Positions 7,150 through 14,275 of a stretch of DNA of 64,000 bases are shown here, piece after piece; positions within the stretch are counted from its first letter, which is position 1; every line of letters starts with the position of its first letter. The notes below the pieces were generated by a model. The model was not told the origin of the DNA and did not search any database. It was given only the letters and a program-made list of their open reading frames with translations. The stretch lies in NCBI GenBank assembly GCA_035510355.1, contig DATKHF010000001.1, positions 1 to 64,000 on the forward strand, in the 5' to 3' direction. The position numbers and the translations under genes are program-made. Source of the DNA: DATKHF01 sp035510355 (GTDB lineage Bacteria; Patescibacteriota; Saccharimonadia; Saccharimonadales; UBA4665).

Positions 7150-7171
7150 CCATGTAGATTACGCTGCCTAA
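7143..7171 (+). repeat. degenerate terminal copy of the cassette-boundary repeat
   Basis: GTTCTAACCATG followed by TAGATTACGCTGCCTA. About two thirds of positions match the intact copies, including GTTCT, TGT and ACGCTGC, but the CACCA tail is replaced where a transporter fragment begins. Probably the right edge of the array. Confidence 0.55.
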
Positions 7172-7412
7172 GCACTTTTCTGGTCTTGCGTCTGGTATTT
7201 TAAATACATCACAGCAAGTCGGGGGTGCAATCGGTCTTGCTGTACTATTGGTTGTTGCTTATTCGACTATTAAATCTGACACTATTGCACATAGCCTCCC
7301 CGCAACCGCTCAAGTCCACGGTTATCAGAACGCCCTAGAAATTGGTGTTGGTCTAGCACTGGCTGGAGCTGTCGTTGTCGCATTAGTAGCAGGATATGTA
7401 GTACAATTCTAA
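7164..7412 (+). pseudogene. C-terminal fragment of an MFS (DHA2/EmrB-like) drug transporter
   Basis: The frame from 7164 to the TAA at 7410 reads LPKHFSGLASGILNTSQQVG, then GAIGLAVLLVVAYSTI, and ends in a last membrane helix. GLASG.LNTSQQVGGAIGLA is a hallmark of the C-terminal half of DHA2-family 14-helix exporters. The frame is blocked upstream by TAG at 7155, there is no start codon, and only about 82 of some 480 residues remain. It begins exactly where the degenerate boundary repeat ends, as if a deletion or insertion joined the two. Confidence 0.8.
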
Positions 7413-7469
7413 TGAGCAAGTAACAGAGGCTTCACGATCAAAGATAAGATTAAAGCTAAACTCCCTCTA

Positions 7470-8423
7470 ATGTGGACAGAGGCGCTGAGAGCGCTGCTTT
7501 GTATGGTACCGATGCTCTTTGCCAGCAGTATGAGCAAGACAACATATCTCGTAGCTCTTGGGCAAGGTGGTTTCTTTTATAGCGCATTATTTTTACCGAA
7601 AAAAATAAGCGCTCGGCTTGTCATGGGGATGTTAATACTAGGCCTCGGCTTAGGTTTTTATCTCATAGGCGGGACAGTAGCACCAAATCCTTTATTAGCT
7701 GTATTCTTTACTTTTCTCGTGTGTCTCCTGCTCAGTTTTTTAAGTGGGTGGAAGATTGGTGGACCAATCGCCCTTACTCTCGTAATGATCTATACGGCTG
7801 GGCTCAATACTGGATCACCTGAAAGAGCATCAAAGAATTTTATAGTATTTGCTCTGGTTCTAACGTGGTGCGCTGCAATTTCTGTACTGCCTCTCTGGAA
7901 GCCTGTCCCGCCTCCGCCCGTAAATCCAGATATACCCAATGAGGAGCTCGCCGAACAAGGCTTTAGGCTAGGGATCGGTGCAGCTATCGCCTTAGCAATT
8001 TCCTATATTGCGGGATTTGCAAAACTTGGCTGGGCTCCCAGTGCCGTAGGCAACGTTGTACGTTATGATGAGAAACTATCAAAGCTGAGAGCTTGGGCTC
8101 GATTTGCAGGCACTATTGGCGGTGCACTCTTAGCGTCCATCGCGCTAGCATTTATATCGAGCGTTACAGTAATTGTATGGATAGGTGCAATTTTTGCAAT
8201 TATAAATGGATTATTTAAAAAGACTAAAGTCGGAATGATTCCTCTATTCTATACAGCAACAATTTTATTACTATATAGTGCCAATGATATCTCAGCCGGA
8301 AAAACGAATATTATTCATCGGATATTCTATAACATTATCGGCATAACTGTTGGTATGTTAGTAGTTATCTATCCATTCCCACATATAATGAAAAAAATAA
8401 ATCCCAAAGCAAGAGCAGCCTAG
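7470..8423 (+). CDS. FUSC-like membrane protein
   Basis: 317 residues with about eight or nine hydrophobic segments in two sets, separated by a proline-rich polar stretch (KPVPPPPVNPDIPNEEL near residues 145-160). This layout resembles half-length fusaric-acid-resistance/FUSC or aromatic-acid-exporter membrane domains; specificity cannot be read. Upstream codons in the same frame (KDKIKAKLPL) look like native N-terminus, but no ATG, GTG or TTG occurs before the stop at 7413, so the true start may be a rare ATC/ATT codon, or the 5' end may have been lost next to the transporter fragment. Confidence 0.6.
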   Translation: MWTEALRALLCMVPMLFASSMSKTTYLVALGQGGFFYSALFLPKKISARLVMGMLILGLGLGFYLIGGTVAPNPLLAVFFTFLVCLLLSFLSGWKIGGPIALTLVMIYTAGLNTGSPERASKNFIVFALVLTWCAAISVLPLWKPVPPPPVNPDIPNEELAEQGFRLGIGAAIALAISYIAGFAKLGWAPSAVGNVVRYDEKLSKLRAWARFAGTIGGALLASIALAFISSVTVIVWIGAIFAIINGLFKKTKVGMIPLFYTATILLLYSANDISAGKTNIIHRIFYNIIGITVGMLVVIYPFPHIMKKINPKARAA

Positions 8424-8495
8424 CCAATTACATTGCATAACTGATAGCTTTGTGAGACAGTATGATCAATAAATTTATAAGGATCGGGGTAAGGT

Positions 8496-8726
8496 ATGTG
8501 GTATTTATTAGGAGTAATTCTTTGGGTAATCGTGGCGTTTTGGCCAGCTATGGTCGCAAAACGTAAGGGACACAGTTTTGGTCTATTTTTCATTCTCAGT
8601 TTAATCTTTTTCTTCTTGTCACTGATCCTAGCCTATGTTGTTAGCGATCGGACTATGACAGCAAAGGATAAAGCTGACGATAGGGCTGCGGAAAAAGCGT
8701 TAGACCGAGAAGAGAATAGCATTTAA
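8496..8726 (+). CDS. small two-helix membrane protein, unknown function
   Basis: 76 residues. Two hydrophobic segments (residues 2-20 and 28-48) are joined by the basic turn AKRKGHS, then a charged, lysine/aspartate-rich tail. AAGG lies about 5 bp upstream of the ATG. No recognised domain. Confidence 0.6.
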   Translation: MWYLLGVILWVIVAFWPAMVAKRKGHSFGLFFILSLIFFFLSLILAYVVSDRTMTAKDKADDRAAEKALDREENSI

Positions 8727-9047
8727 GCGGAGTGGTGAGAAGAGTAAAAGTTAGTATAAGCGCTAAAGTATCCATACTGTTGGATAGCGGAAAAGAATAC
8801 ATATAGGCTTACGTGGAGCATATTGCGTTGCTTAGCTTTGACCTAAGTTTTAATACCTACTAATCTCTCATTCTTACGTTCCCGCTTCTATATATGGTTC
8901 ATTGGTAATTACCTGCCGATCACTAGTCGGCCTAAACTCGCGGGCATAGCCTTGGTCGTATCTGTTTTTTCTCGCTGTTTTAATGCTTAGTATGACCGAA
9001 GCCGTTTTCTCACTGACCCTGGAATGTTGTAAAGCAACAACCTAATC
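8727..9047. other. intergenic stretch without a recognised gene
   Basis: About 320 bp between convergent genes. I see no frame with protein-like composition, no tRNA and no clear promoter. A weak hairpin (GTTGT...ACAAC, 9026-9041) is present near the right end. Confidence 0.5.
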
Positions 9048-9069
9048 AAAAAACTACGAGCATCCTCGT
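9048..9069 (-). terminator. intrinsic terminator of the trpS-TPR operon
   Basis: On the minus strand ACGAG-GATG-CTCGT, two bases, then six T. It lies seven bases after the stop codon of the TPR gene, the last gene of its operon. Confidence 0.75.
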
Positions 9070-9075
9070 CGTGCG

Positions 9076-9735
9076 TTAGACAATTACACGTTTGGGACGA
9101 AGAATACGTTTACGAGTGCCAGTTTTTTTGTCTGCAATCAATTTTTTCAGTTTGCTTTCAAGCACATCGGCATCGGCTGCCCTATCGTTATCTCGGTAGG
9201 CCTTAATTAGCAGTGTATACGTCTCTTTATTAGGCTCTAGCCTAAGTGCTTCCTCAAGTGACTGGAACATCATCTTTTCATTGCCTAGCTTCTCCTGGAC
9301 TTTAGCATAGGCCACATGACGTGCCGCTAAGTTATCCTCAAGCTTCAGAGCTTGCTCGAAAGCAATACCGGCTTTATCGTAGTTTTCGGTCTCGTAATAA
9401 ATTAACCCGAGGTTATGTAAGCTGGAAGGCGTAGACTCAATACTACTCGCGATCTCAAAACAATCAATTGCGTCTCGGTATTCCTTTTGCTTTGCATATA
9501 GGATGCCCAATCGATTATAGGCCGCTGCATTACGTTCATCAATTTTAAGAATGGTGAGTAACGCTTTTTCAGCCCTAAAAAATCGGTTTTCGCGCATACC
9601 CTGATGAGCGATATCCCAGAGTTTACCAAGACGATCACTAAGTTTTCTTGGTACACCGGCGAATTCATCATCACGTAAAACTGTATGGTAATAGGTCAGC
9701 CCTGCGAAGCCGGCGATAATAAGTAGTTCGAACAC
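9076..9735 (-). CDS. membrane-anchored TPR protein
   Basis: 219 residues. A short N-terminal hydrophobic segment (LLIIAGFAGLTYY, residues 4-16) could be an uncleaved membrane anchor. From about residue 45 to 195 there are four to five tetratricopeptide repeats, with motifs such as AAYNRLGILYAKQKEYRDAI, LHNLGLIYYETENYDKA and ARHVAYAKVQEKLGN. The C-terminus is strongly basic (KKTGTRKRILRPKRVIV). A scaffold or assembly role is likely, partner unknown. It is the last gene of the operon headed by the 71-aa gene and trpS. Confidence 0.8.
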   Translation of the reverse strand: MFELLIIAGFAGLTYYHTVLRDDEFAGVPRKLSDRLGKLWDIAHQGMRENRFFRAEKALLTILKIDERNAAAYNRLGILYAKQKEYRDAIDCFEIASSIESTPSSLHNLGLIYYETENYDKAGIAFEQALKLEDNLAARHVAYAKVQEKLGNEKMMFQSLEEALRLEPNKETYTLLIKAYRDNDRAADADVLESKLKKLIADKKTGTRKRILRPKRVIV

Positions 9736-9753
9736 GAATCTTATTATATCAGA

Positions 9754-10623
9754 CTATATGTGCAACAGTAGATTGAGTACCACTAATTTAGTCTGTGCGT
9801 TAACCAGCAGAGCATTTTGGGCATCATGGGCAGCAGTAAGGACTTTTTGCCAACGACGAACAGTTTTATTATCGTGAGCTGCTGCAGCCCTCGCAATAGA
9901 CACCTCCGCCATGCGCAGCAACGCCTGGGTGAGCTCAATAGCTTTCGTTCTGTCTTTAGCGAGACTATCAAGACGAGCTAGGCGGTCAAAGGTTGATAGT
10001 TGTAGCAGCTCACGAGCTTGATTAACGGCTTCGACTAAGGGATGGCTCTTTTCGTCATTAAGTAGCGCGTAAAGCAGCCCCGGTAAATTACCTCCCAGCA
10101 CATATACCTGTTCAAAATTTTTGGGCTCAGCGTCGGCTAATTTCTCTAGCTGGGCTCGGCCGGGCGCCCGAATAGTTATTGTCTGTATACGCGATAAGAT
10201 GGTCGGTAATAATTGCCGCGGGTTAGAAAACGTTAATATTATAACGGTGTCAGTCGGTGGTTCTTCTAAGCTCTTGAGTAAAGCATTCTGAGCTTCTAGA
10301 GTCATGGCGTCAGCATGTTCTATGATGACGAACCGTCGTAGCGTTGTAGTGCCAGTCGTTTTTAATTTTAAAAAATCGGTAAGTCCTCGAATTTGATCAA
10401 TCGTAAGATTATTGCCCTCAGGTTCAATAAGCTTAAAATACGGATACTGCTCTAGCTTTGTAATTGGTTGTTGAGTGATTTCACTCACTAGCCATTTAGC
10501 AAGCGTCGTTTTACCGATACCGCCTGGACCAACCAACCCAAGAGCATGCGACGGGTTTTGGACAACAGATTCTAGCTCAAGACGGCCAACTTTATGCATT
10601 ATTGGCTGATTCTGGACGCTCAC
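9754..10623 (-). CDS. holB: DNA polymerase III delta-prime-like clamp-loader ATPase
   Basis: 289 residues. Walker A GPGGIGKT (32-39) and a conserved segment IIEHADAMTLEAQNALLKSL (100-119), followed by EEPP and SRIQTI near residue 144, match the delta-prime/DnaX family that loads the sliding clamp. It probably serves as the third clamp-loader subunit with DnaX and HolA encoded elsewhere. An intact P-loop is unusual for E. coli delta-prime but common in other bacteria. The start overlaps the rluD-like stop by four bases. Confidence 0.85.
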   Translation of the reverse strand: MSVQNQPIMHKVGRLELESVVQNPSHALGLVGPGGIGKTTLAKWLVSEITQQPITKLEQYPYFKLIEPEGNNLTIDQIRGLTDFLKLKTTGTTTLRRFVIIEHADAMTLEAQNALLKSLEEPPTDTVIILTFSNPRQLLPTILSRIQTITIRAPGRAQLEKLADAEPKNFEQVYVLGGNLPGLLYALLNDEKSHPLVEAVNQARELLQLSTFDRLARLDSLAKDRTKAIELTQALLRMAEVSIARAAAAHDNKTVRRWQKVLTAAHDAQNALLVNAQTKLVVLNLLLHI

Positions 10624-11492
10624 GACTGTTGACCTCTCATGAATTCACTAAAGGCTAGTGGAAGTGGTGCATAAAAGATCTTACGCTCTTTGTTTGGTAA
10701 CGTTATCTCAAGGCTCATAGCATGTAGGTATAATCGCTTTGCCGACTTACCTTCATAAAAGGTGTCGCCAACTATTGGATGACCAATGTGTTTGAGGTGA
10801 ACACGTAACTGATGAGTTCGGCCAGTCTGCGGACGTAGCTCTAGGAGGCTATGCACACCATCTGACTCTAGAACCTTATAATGGGTCAGAGCGGGCTTGC
10901 CATTAGCACCAGTTCGAAACGTGGCTGGTGCTTTAGGATTACGTTCGATGGGCATATCAATAATGGCTTCTGAGGGCTGTAGCTCGCCCTCGACGATTGC
11001 TGCATAGATTTTTTTAACCTTACGTTGGCTGAACTGTTTTTGGAGCCAGGCTAAGGTTGCCTGATTTTTCGCACCGATCATTACACCAGAAGTAGCTCGA
11101 TCCAGTCGATGGACTATACCAGCACGCTCACCGTCTAGATCAGTTGTCCTACCGCTGAGCCAGGTCGCAACCGTGGCCTCAGGATTAAACGCGCCCTTGC
11201 TATGAGTCAGAAGGCCAAGCGGTTTATTAATAACCACGCAGTCGTCATCTTCATAAAGAATTGGCAAGTCAATGTCAGGTATTTCTGTCAGTTCATTAAC
11301 ATCGTAATCAAGTGTTATTACTTCACCAACTTTTAATTTATAACTAGAACGGGCCGGTTTACCGTTAACGAGAATTTTTTCTAGATCACACAGTTTCTGA
11401 ACAGATGCTCGGCTGATTTCTGGAACCATTTGTGCCATACATACGTCTAAACGCGTTTTAGACCATTCTACCGTTATCTTAAATTGCTTCAT
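10620..11492 (-). CDS. rluD: RluD-family 23S rRNA pseudouridine synthase
   Basis: 290 residues. An S4 RNA-binding domain lies at about residues 14-62, then the catalytic domain with GIVHRLDRATSGVM (catalytic Asp131). The C-terminal RPQTGRTHQLRVHL and the HPIVGD motif are also present. It isomerises uridines in helix 69 or neighbouring sites of 23S rRNA; RluD versus other RluA-family members is inferred from the S4 domain. Four-base overlap with trpS upstream. Confidence 0.88.
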   Translation of the reverse strand: MKQFKITVEWSKTRLDVCMAQMVPEISRASVQKLCDLEKILVNGKPARSSYKLKVGEVITLDYDVNELTEIPDIDLPILYEDDDCVVINKPLGLLTHSKGAFNPEATVATWLSGRTTDLDGERAGIVHRLDRATSGVMIGAKNQATLAWLQKQFSQRKVKKIYAAIVEGELQPSEAIIDMPIERNPKAPATFRTGANGKPALTHYKVLESDGVHSLLELRPQTGRTHQLRVHLKHIGHPIVGDTFYEGKSAKRLYLHAMSLEITLPNKERKIFYAPLPLAFSEFMRGQQS

Positions 11493-12529
11493 GCCGTTTT
11501 AGGGCGCAAGCCGACCGCTATTTGGACTTTTAGCAGTGTGGCATCAGCAATTTCATTCATAGCTGCCTCATCCGACTCTAGTTTAGCCATCAATGCTTGT
11601 TCGTCAATGTGTGCTACGGCCGACTGGAATTCCGTTAAGAAGCTCTTTACGGCGTCTGCAACGGCGCTTTTTAGCTCGTCATAACCTGTCTTACTTTCCC
11701 AGACCTTATTCACTTCGGTCTGAGGTGTCTGACTGAGGAGTGACAATATTTGTAATAAGTTGGTGATACCTGGCTGCTTCCCAAAATCAAAATGTATACT
11801 AGCCAGACTATCAGTGGTCGCGCTCATAATTTTTTTATCAGCTTCATCGGGATTATCGCCAAGAAAGATTATTCCTCGATCACTAGCATCGCTTTTACTC
11901 ATTTTTTTGCTGGGATCAACGAGATCCTTAATGCGTAAACCCTGGTCTTTGCCAAAAAATTCATGTTGTTGTTTGACTGGTTTTGGCACGGAAAGCAATT
12001 CGCCAAACTGATTATTGAGTCGCACAGCGATATCGCGGGTATATTCTAGGTGCTGTGTCTGATCATCACCAACCGGAACATACATGGCTCCGTATAAGAG
12101 AATGTCGGCTGCCATAAGGGCAGGATAGTTAAATAGCCCGACACTGATTCGGTCGTCACTAAGCTTCGCGGACTTGTCTTTAAACTGAGTCATCCGGCTC
12201 ATCTCACCAAAACCCGTAAAACAATCAAGAATCCAAGCCAGTTCGCTATGGGCGCGGACAAAACTCTGTCGGTAAATATGAATATCTACCTGATCAAGCG
12301 GCAAACCTGCAGCTACAAATAGCTTGAGAGTATGAAGAGTTTGCTCATGCAGCTTAGAGTGGTCAGTCGGAGTCGTAAAGCTGTGTAGATCAGGGACAAA
12401 GAGGTTAATTTGATAGTCTCCGGCTCGGTGCATTGCCATATCTACAATGGGCAATAGCGCTCCAAAGAGATTGCCAATATGCAAATCATTATTGGCCCTG
12501 AGCCCCGTCAAGATTACTGGTTTAGCCAT
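11489..12529 (-). CDS. trpS: tryptophanyl-tRNA synthetase
   Basis: Charges tRNA-Trp; class I synthetase. 346 residues, normal length. HIGN (17-20) is the HIGH-type motif, PVGDDQTQHLEYTRDIA (about 152-168) is typical of TrpRS, and KKMSKS (208-213) is the KMSKS loop. It is the second gene after a leader that holds a short Trp-containing ORF and a terminator/antiterminator pair (12777-12909), so its expression may respond to tRNA-Trp charging. A weak internal TATAAT ten bases before the ATG might give extra transcription. Confidence 0.95.
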   Translation of the reverse strand: MAKPVILTGLRANNDLHIGNLFGALLPIVDMAMHRAGDYQINLFVPDLHSFTTPTDHSKLHEQTLHTLKLFVAAGLPLDQVDIHIYRQSFVRAHSELAWILDCFTGFGEMSRMTQFKDKSAKLSDDRISVGLFNYPALMAADILLYGAMYVPVGDDQTQHLEYTRDIAVRLNNQFGELLSVPKPVKQQHEFFGKDQGLRIKDLVDPSKKMSKSDASDRGIIFLGDNPDEADKKIMSATTDSLASIHFDFGKQPGITNLLQILSLLSQTPQTEVNKVWESKTGYDELKSAVADAVKSFLTEFQSAVAHIDEQALMAKLESDEAAMNEIADATLLKVQIAVGLRPKTA

Positions 12530-12540
12530 TACTACACATA

Positions 12541-12756
12541 TTATACATCAATATCCGGCAGTAACTCCGCACCCTCAACCGCAGTCGACCCTAACGGTCG
12601 ACGATCTGCTACTCTGAGCTGAATATCACCTTCCGGGGGTACTGAGTGCCCCGTTTCAAGCAATTGTCGGGCTATTTCCTGAACCCCTCTCCATTCGTCG
12701 GGCCCTCGTTCAATGTGGAATGCTGCCAAAATAGCTTTTGCTTCCTTATCGTCCAC
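12541..12756 (-). CDS. 71-aa protein of unknown function heading the trpS operon
   Basis: Starts at a GTG, supported by AAAGGAG eight bases upstream. 71 residues, acidic, one Trp, predicted to begin with a helix (DDKEAKAILAAFHIE) followed by WRGVQEIARQLLETG; no recognised domain. It lies between the predicted attenuator and trpS, 11 bp before the trpS ATG, so it should be co-regulated with tryptophan charging. The strong ribosome binding site is the main reason to accept it. Confidence 0.65.
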   Translation of the reverse strand: MDDKEAKAILAAFHIERGPDEWRGVQEIARQLLETGHSVPPEGDIQLRVADRRPLGSTAVEGAELLPDIDV

Positions 12757-12776
12757 GTAATCTCCTTTAGTGTTTT

Positions 12777-12800
12777 AAAAACCGCCTGGTTTGGCGGTTT
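12777..12800 (-). terminator. intrinsic terminator (attenuator) upstream of the trpS operon
   Basis: Minus strand: AAACCGCC (12800-12793), a 6-base loop, GGCGGTTT (12786-12779), with the T-run continuing to 12777. The 5' arm can instead pair with an upstream copy, TGGCGGTTT (12852-12844), over nine perfect base pairs, giving a mutually exclusive antiterminator. Confidence 0.75.
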
Positions 12801-12801
12801 A

Positions 12802-12908
12802 ATCAATGCGTTCTTGGTTATGACATTCATGAGCACACAGAACAAACCGCCAGGCTGGTGTCAATAAACCAATACTGATTGTTCTGTTGCGCTACGGTCA
12901 TACCAAGA
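12802..12908 (-). promoter_or_regulatory. structured attenuation leader of the trpS operon
   Basis: Transcribed leader between promoter and terminator. Pairings I can read on the minus strand: ACAGAACAA (12887-12879) with TTGTTCTGT (12845-12837); CTTGGTATGAC (12907-12897) with GTCATAACCAAG (12824-12813, one bulge); and the antiterminator arm 12852-12844 with terminator arm 12800-12792. The leader ORF at 12827-12901 covers the first two strands, so ribosome position could choose between the folds. Confidence 0.65.
12827..12901 (-). CDS. putative leader peptide (24 aa, Trp at codon 11)
   Basis: ATG at 12901, TGA at 12829-12827. The peptide reads MTVAQQNNQY-W-FIDTSLAVCSVCS. The ATG lies seven bases after the -10 box, so the transcript is probably leaderless. 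The single TGG (12871-12869) sits just after the 5' strand of one hairpin and before the antiterminator arm, the expected place for a stalling codon. Only one Trp codon is present, fewer than in classical trp leaders, so control by Trp is an inference from context. Confidence 0.55.
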   Translation of the reverse strand: MTVAQQNNQYWFIDTSLAVCSVCS

Positions 12909-12937
12909 AATATACTTACCTTTTTAAGAAATGTCAA
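12909..12937 (-). promoter_or_regulatory. promoter of the leader-trpS operon
   Basis: Minus strand TTGACA (12937-12932), 17-bp spacer, TATATT (12914-12909): near-consensus. It lies between the rpsI stop codon and the leader ORF. Confidence 0.85.
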
Positions 12938-12963
12938 TTAGATAAATTCACTTTTAACAGAGC

Positions 12964-13371
12964 TTAGCGTTTAGTAAACTGACGTTGCTTACGAGCACCT
13001 TTAAGGCCAAACTTCTTACGTTCTTTCTCACGTGAGTCACGACCGAGCAAATCAGCGCGACGTAAGGTCGACTTGAAGTCCTCGTTCATTGCTACGAGCG
13101 CTTTAGCAATCCCAAGACGAATTGCCTCGGCTTGACCATCGTGGCCGCCCCCAGAAACCTTAACCGTAATTGCAAATTTGTTCTCCTGAGAAAGTGCTGT
13201 AAATGGTTGCTGGAGTTTACCGAGAAGGTATTTGCTATCAGCAAAATACGTTTCAGCAGGCTGATCATTAATCGTGATGCTGCCTTTGCCGTTCATGAGT
13301 CGCACGCGAGCCGTGGCGCTCTTACGACGTCCTAGACCATAAAAATAGTTCTTCGTAGTTGATGTTGCCAT
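12964..13371 (-). CDS. rpsI: 30S ribosomal protein S9
   Basis: 135 residues. YFYGLGRRKSATARVRL at the N-terminus, GGGHDGQAEAIRLGIAKAL in the middle and the basic tail ending QRQFTKR are diagnostic; the C-terminal tail reaches the P-site tRNA. Overlaps rplM by one base. Last gene of the long ribosomal block; no separate terminator is seen before the downstream promoter at 12909-12937. Confidence 0.97.
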   Translation of the reverse strand: MATSTTKNYFYGLGRRKSATARVRLMNGKGSITINDQPAETYFADSKYLLGKLQQPFTALSQENKFAITVKVSGGGHDGQAEAIRLGIAKALVAMNEDFKSTLRRADLLGRDSREKERKKFGLKGARKQRQFTKR

Positions 13372-13811
13372 TATGCTTTATCCTTTACTGAAAGCTTTAC
13401 AGGTTTCTGAGCTTCGTGCTGATGTTCTGTACCAGCATAGATCTTCAGCCGGGCAAGGCGGCCATCACGCAGTTTATTAGCCGGTAGCATGCCACGAATG
13501 GCATGGAGTAAGACCTCGGTTGAGTCGGTAGCAATTTTCTCAGACAACGTAGCAGATTTAAGGCCACTAGGGTAACCACTATAGCGGTAATAAATTTTCT
13601 TGTTTAGTTTGTCGCCTGTCGCGACTAAATTATCAGTATTAGTGATAATGACATAGTCCCCACAATCAATGTGGTGCGTAAACTGTGGTTTATCTTTACC
13701 GAGTAGTAAGCGGGCTGCCCTGGTGGCTACGCGACCAATTGGTGCTTCGGTGGCATCAAGAATGTACCAGCTACGAGTCACATCTGTTGGCTTAGCGCTA
13801 AACGTCTTCAT
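13371..13811 (-). CDS. rplM: 50S ribosomal protein L13
   Basis: 146 residues, standard length. An early 23S rRNA assembly protein. Recognised from SWYILDATEAPIGRVATRAA, YRYSGYPSG and GMLPANKLRDGRLARLKIY. Coupled by four-base overlap with rplQ and one-base overlap with rpsI, the usual rplM-rpsI pair following the alpha operon. Confidence 0.97.
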   Translation of the reverse strand: MKTFSAKPTDVTRSWYILDATEAPIGRVATRAARLLLGKDKPQFTHHIDCGDYVIITNTDNLVATGDKLNKKIYYRYSGYPSGLKSATLSEKIATDSTEVLLHAIRGMLPANKLRDGRLARLKIYAGTEHQHEAQKPVKLSVKDKA

Positions 13812-14272
13812 TTCTTTTTCTCCTCAGCGGTTTTTACGGGTTTCTTTGCCGGAACCTTCTTGACAGTAGGAGCGGGCAGTTTCTCTACTGGTTTAGCAAC
13901 TGGTGCAACCTTTAGATCATCCACAAAACTGACTCGAGCCAATTGGGCTAAATCGCCTCGGCGAACACGGGTCTTCTCAATACGTAGGTGTCCACTAGTT
14001 CGTCCTGCCATCTTTGGAGCGAGTTCGTCAACTAGCTTGTGAGCACTTTCCAAAGTTTGAAGTTGAGCAATAATCTGACGACGATTGTGTAAGCCCCCCT
14101 TCTTAGCCTTGGTAATTAGCTTTTCAACGTAGGGGACAACTTCTTTAGCCTTCGGTAGAGTAGTCTCTATAGATTCATACTTAACTAAAGAATCGGCAAG
14201 ACTCTCAATCAGAGCATCGCGCTGATCGCGTTCACGGTGAAACTTTCGACCTTGATATCCGTGACGATGCAT
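13808..14272 (-). CDS. rplQ: 50S ribosomal protein L17
   Basis: 154 residues. MHRHGYQGRKF, RDALIESLADSLVKYESIETT and the ETRVRRGD-like segment KTRVRRGDLAQLARVSF identify L17, which sits near the exit tunnel. The last ~35 residues form a Pro/Lys/Val-rich basic extension (KLPAPTVKKVPAKKPVK) beyond the ~118-residue core; similar tails are seen on S5, L22 and L23 in this window. Confidence 0.96.
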   Translation of the reverse strand: MHRHGYQGRKFHRERDQRDALIESLADSLVKYESIETTLPKAKEVVPYVEKLITKAKKGGLHNRRQIIAQLQTLESAHKLVDELAPKMAGRTSGHLRIEKTRVRRGDLAQLARVSFVDDLKVAPVAKPVEKLPAPTVKKVPAKKPVKTAEEKKK

Positions 14273-14275
14273 AGT

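Noticed and set aside
12777..12908. A T-box riboswitch upstream of trpS
   Set aside because: No T-box (AGGGUGGNACCGCG-like) sequence and no stem I specifier loop pattern were seen; the structure is better explained by a leader ORF with terminator/antiterminator.
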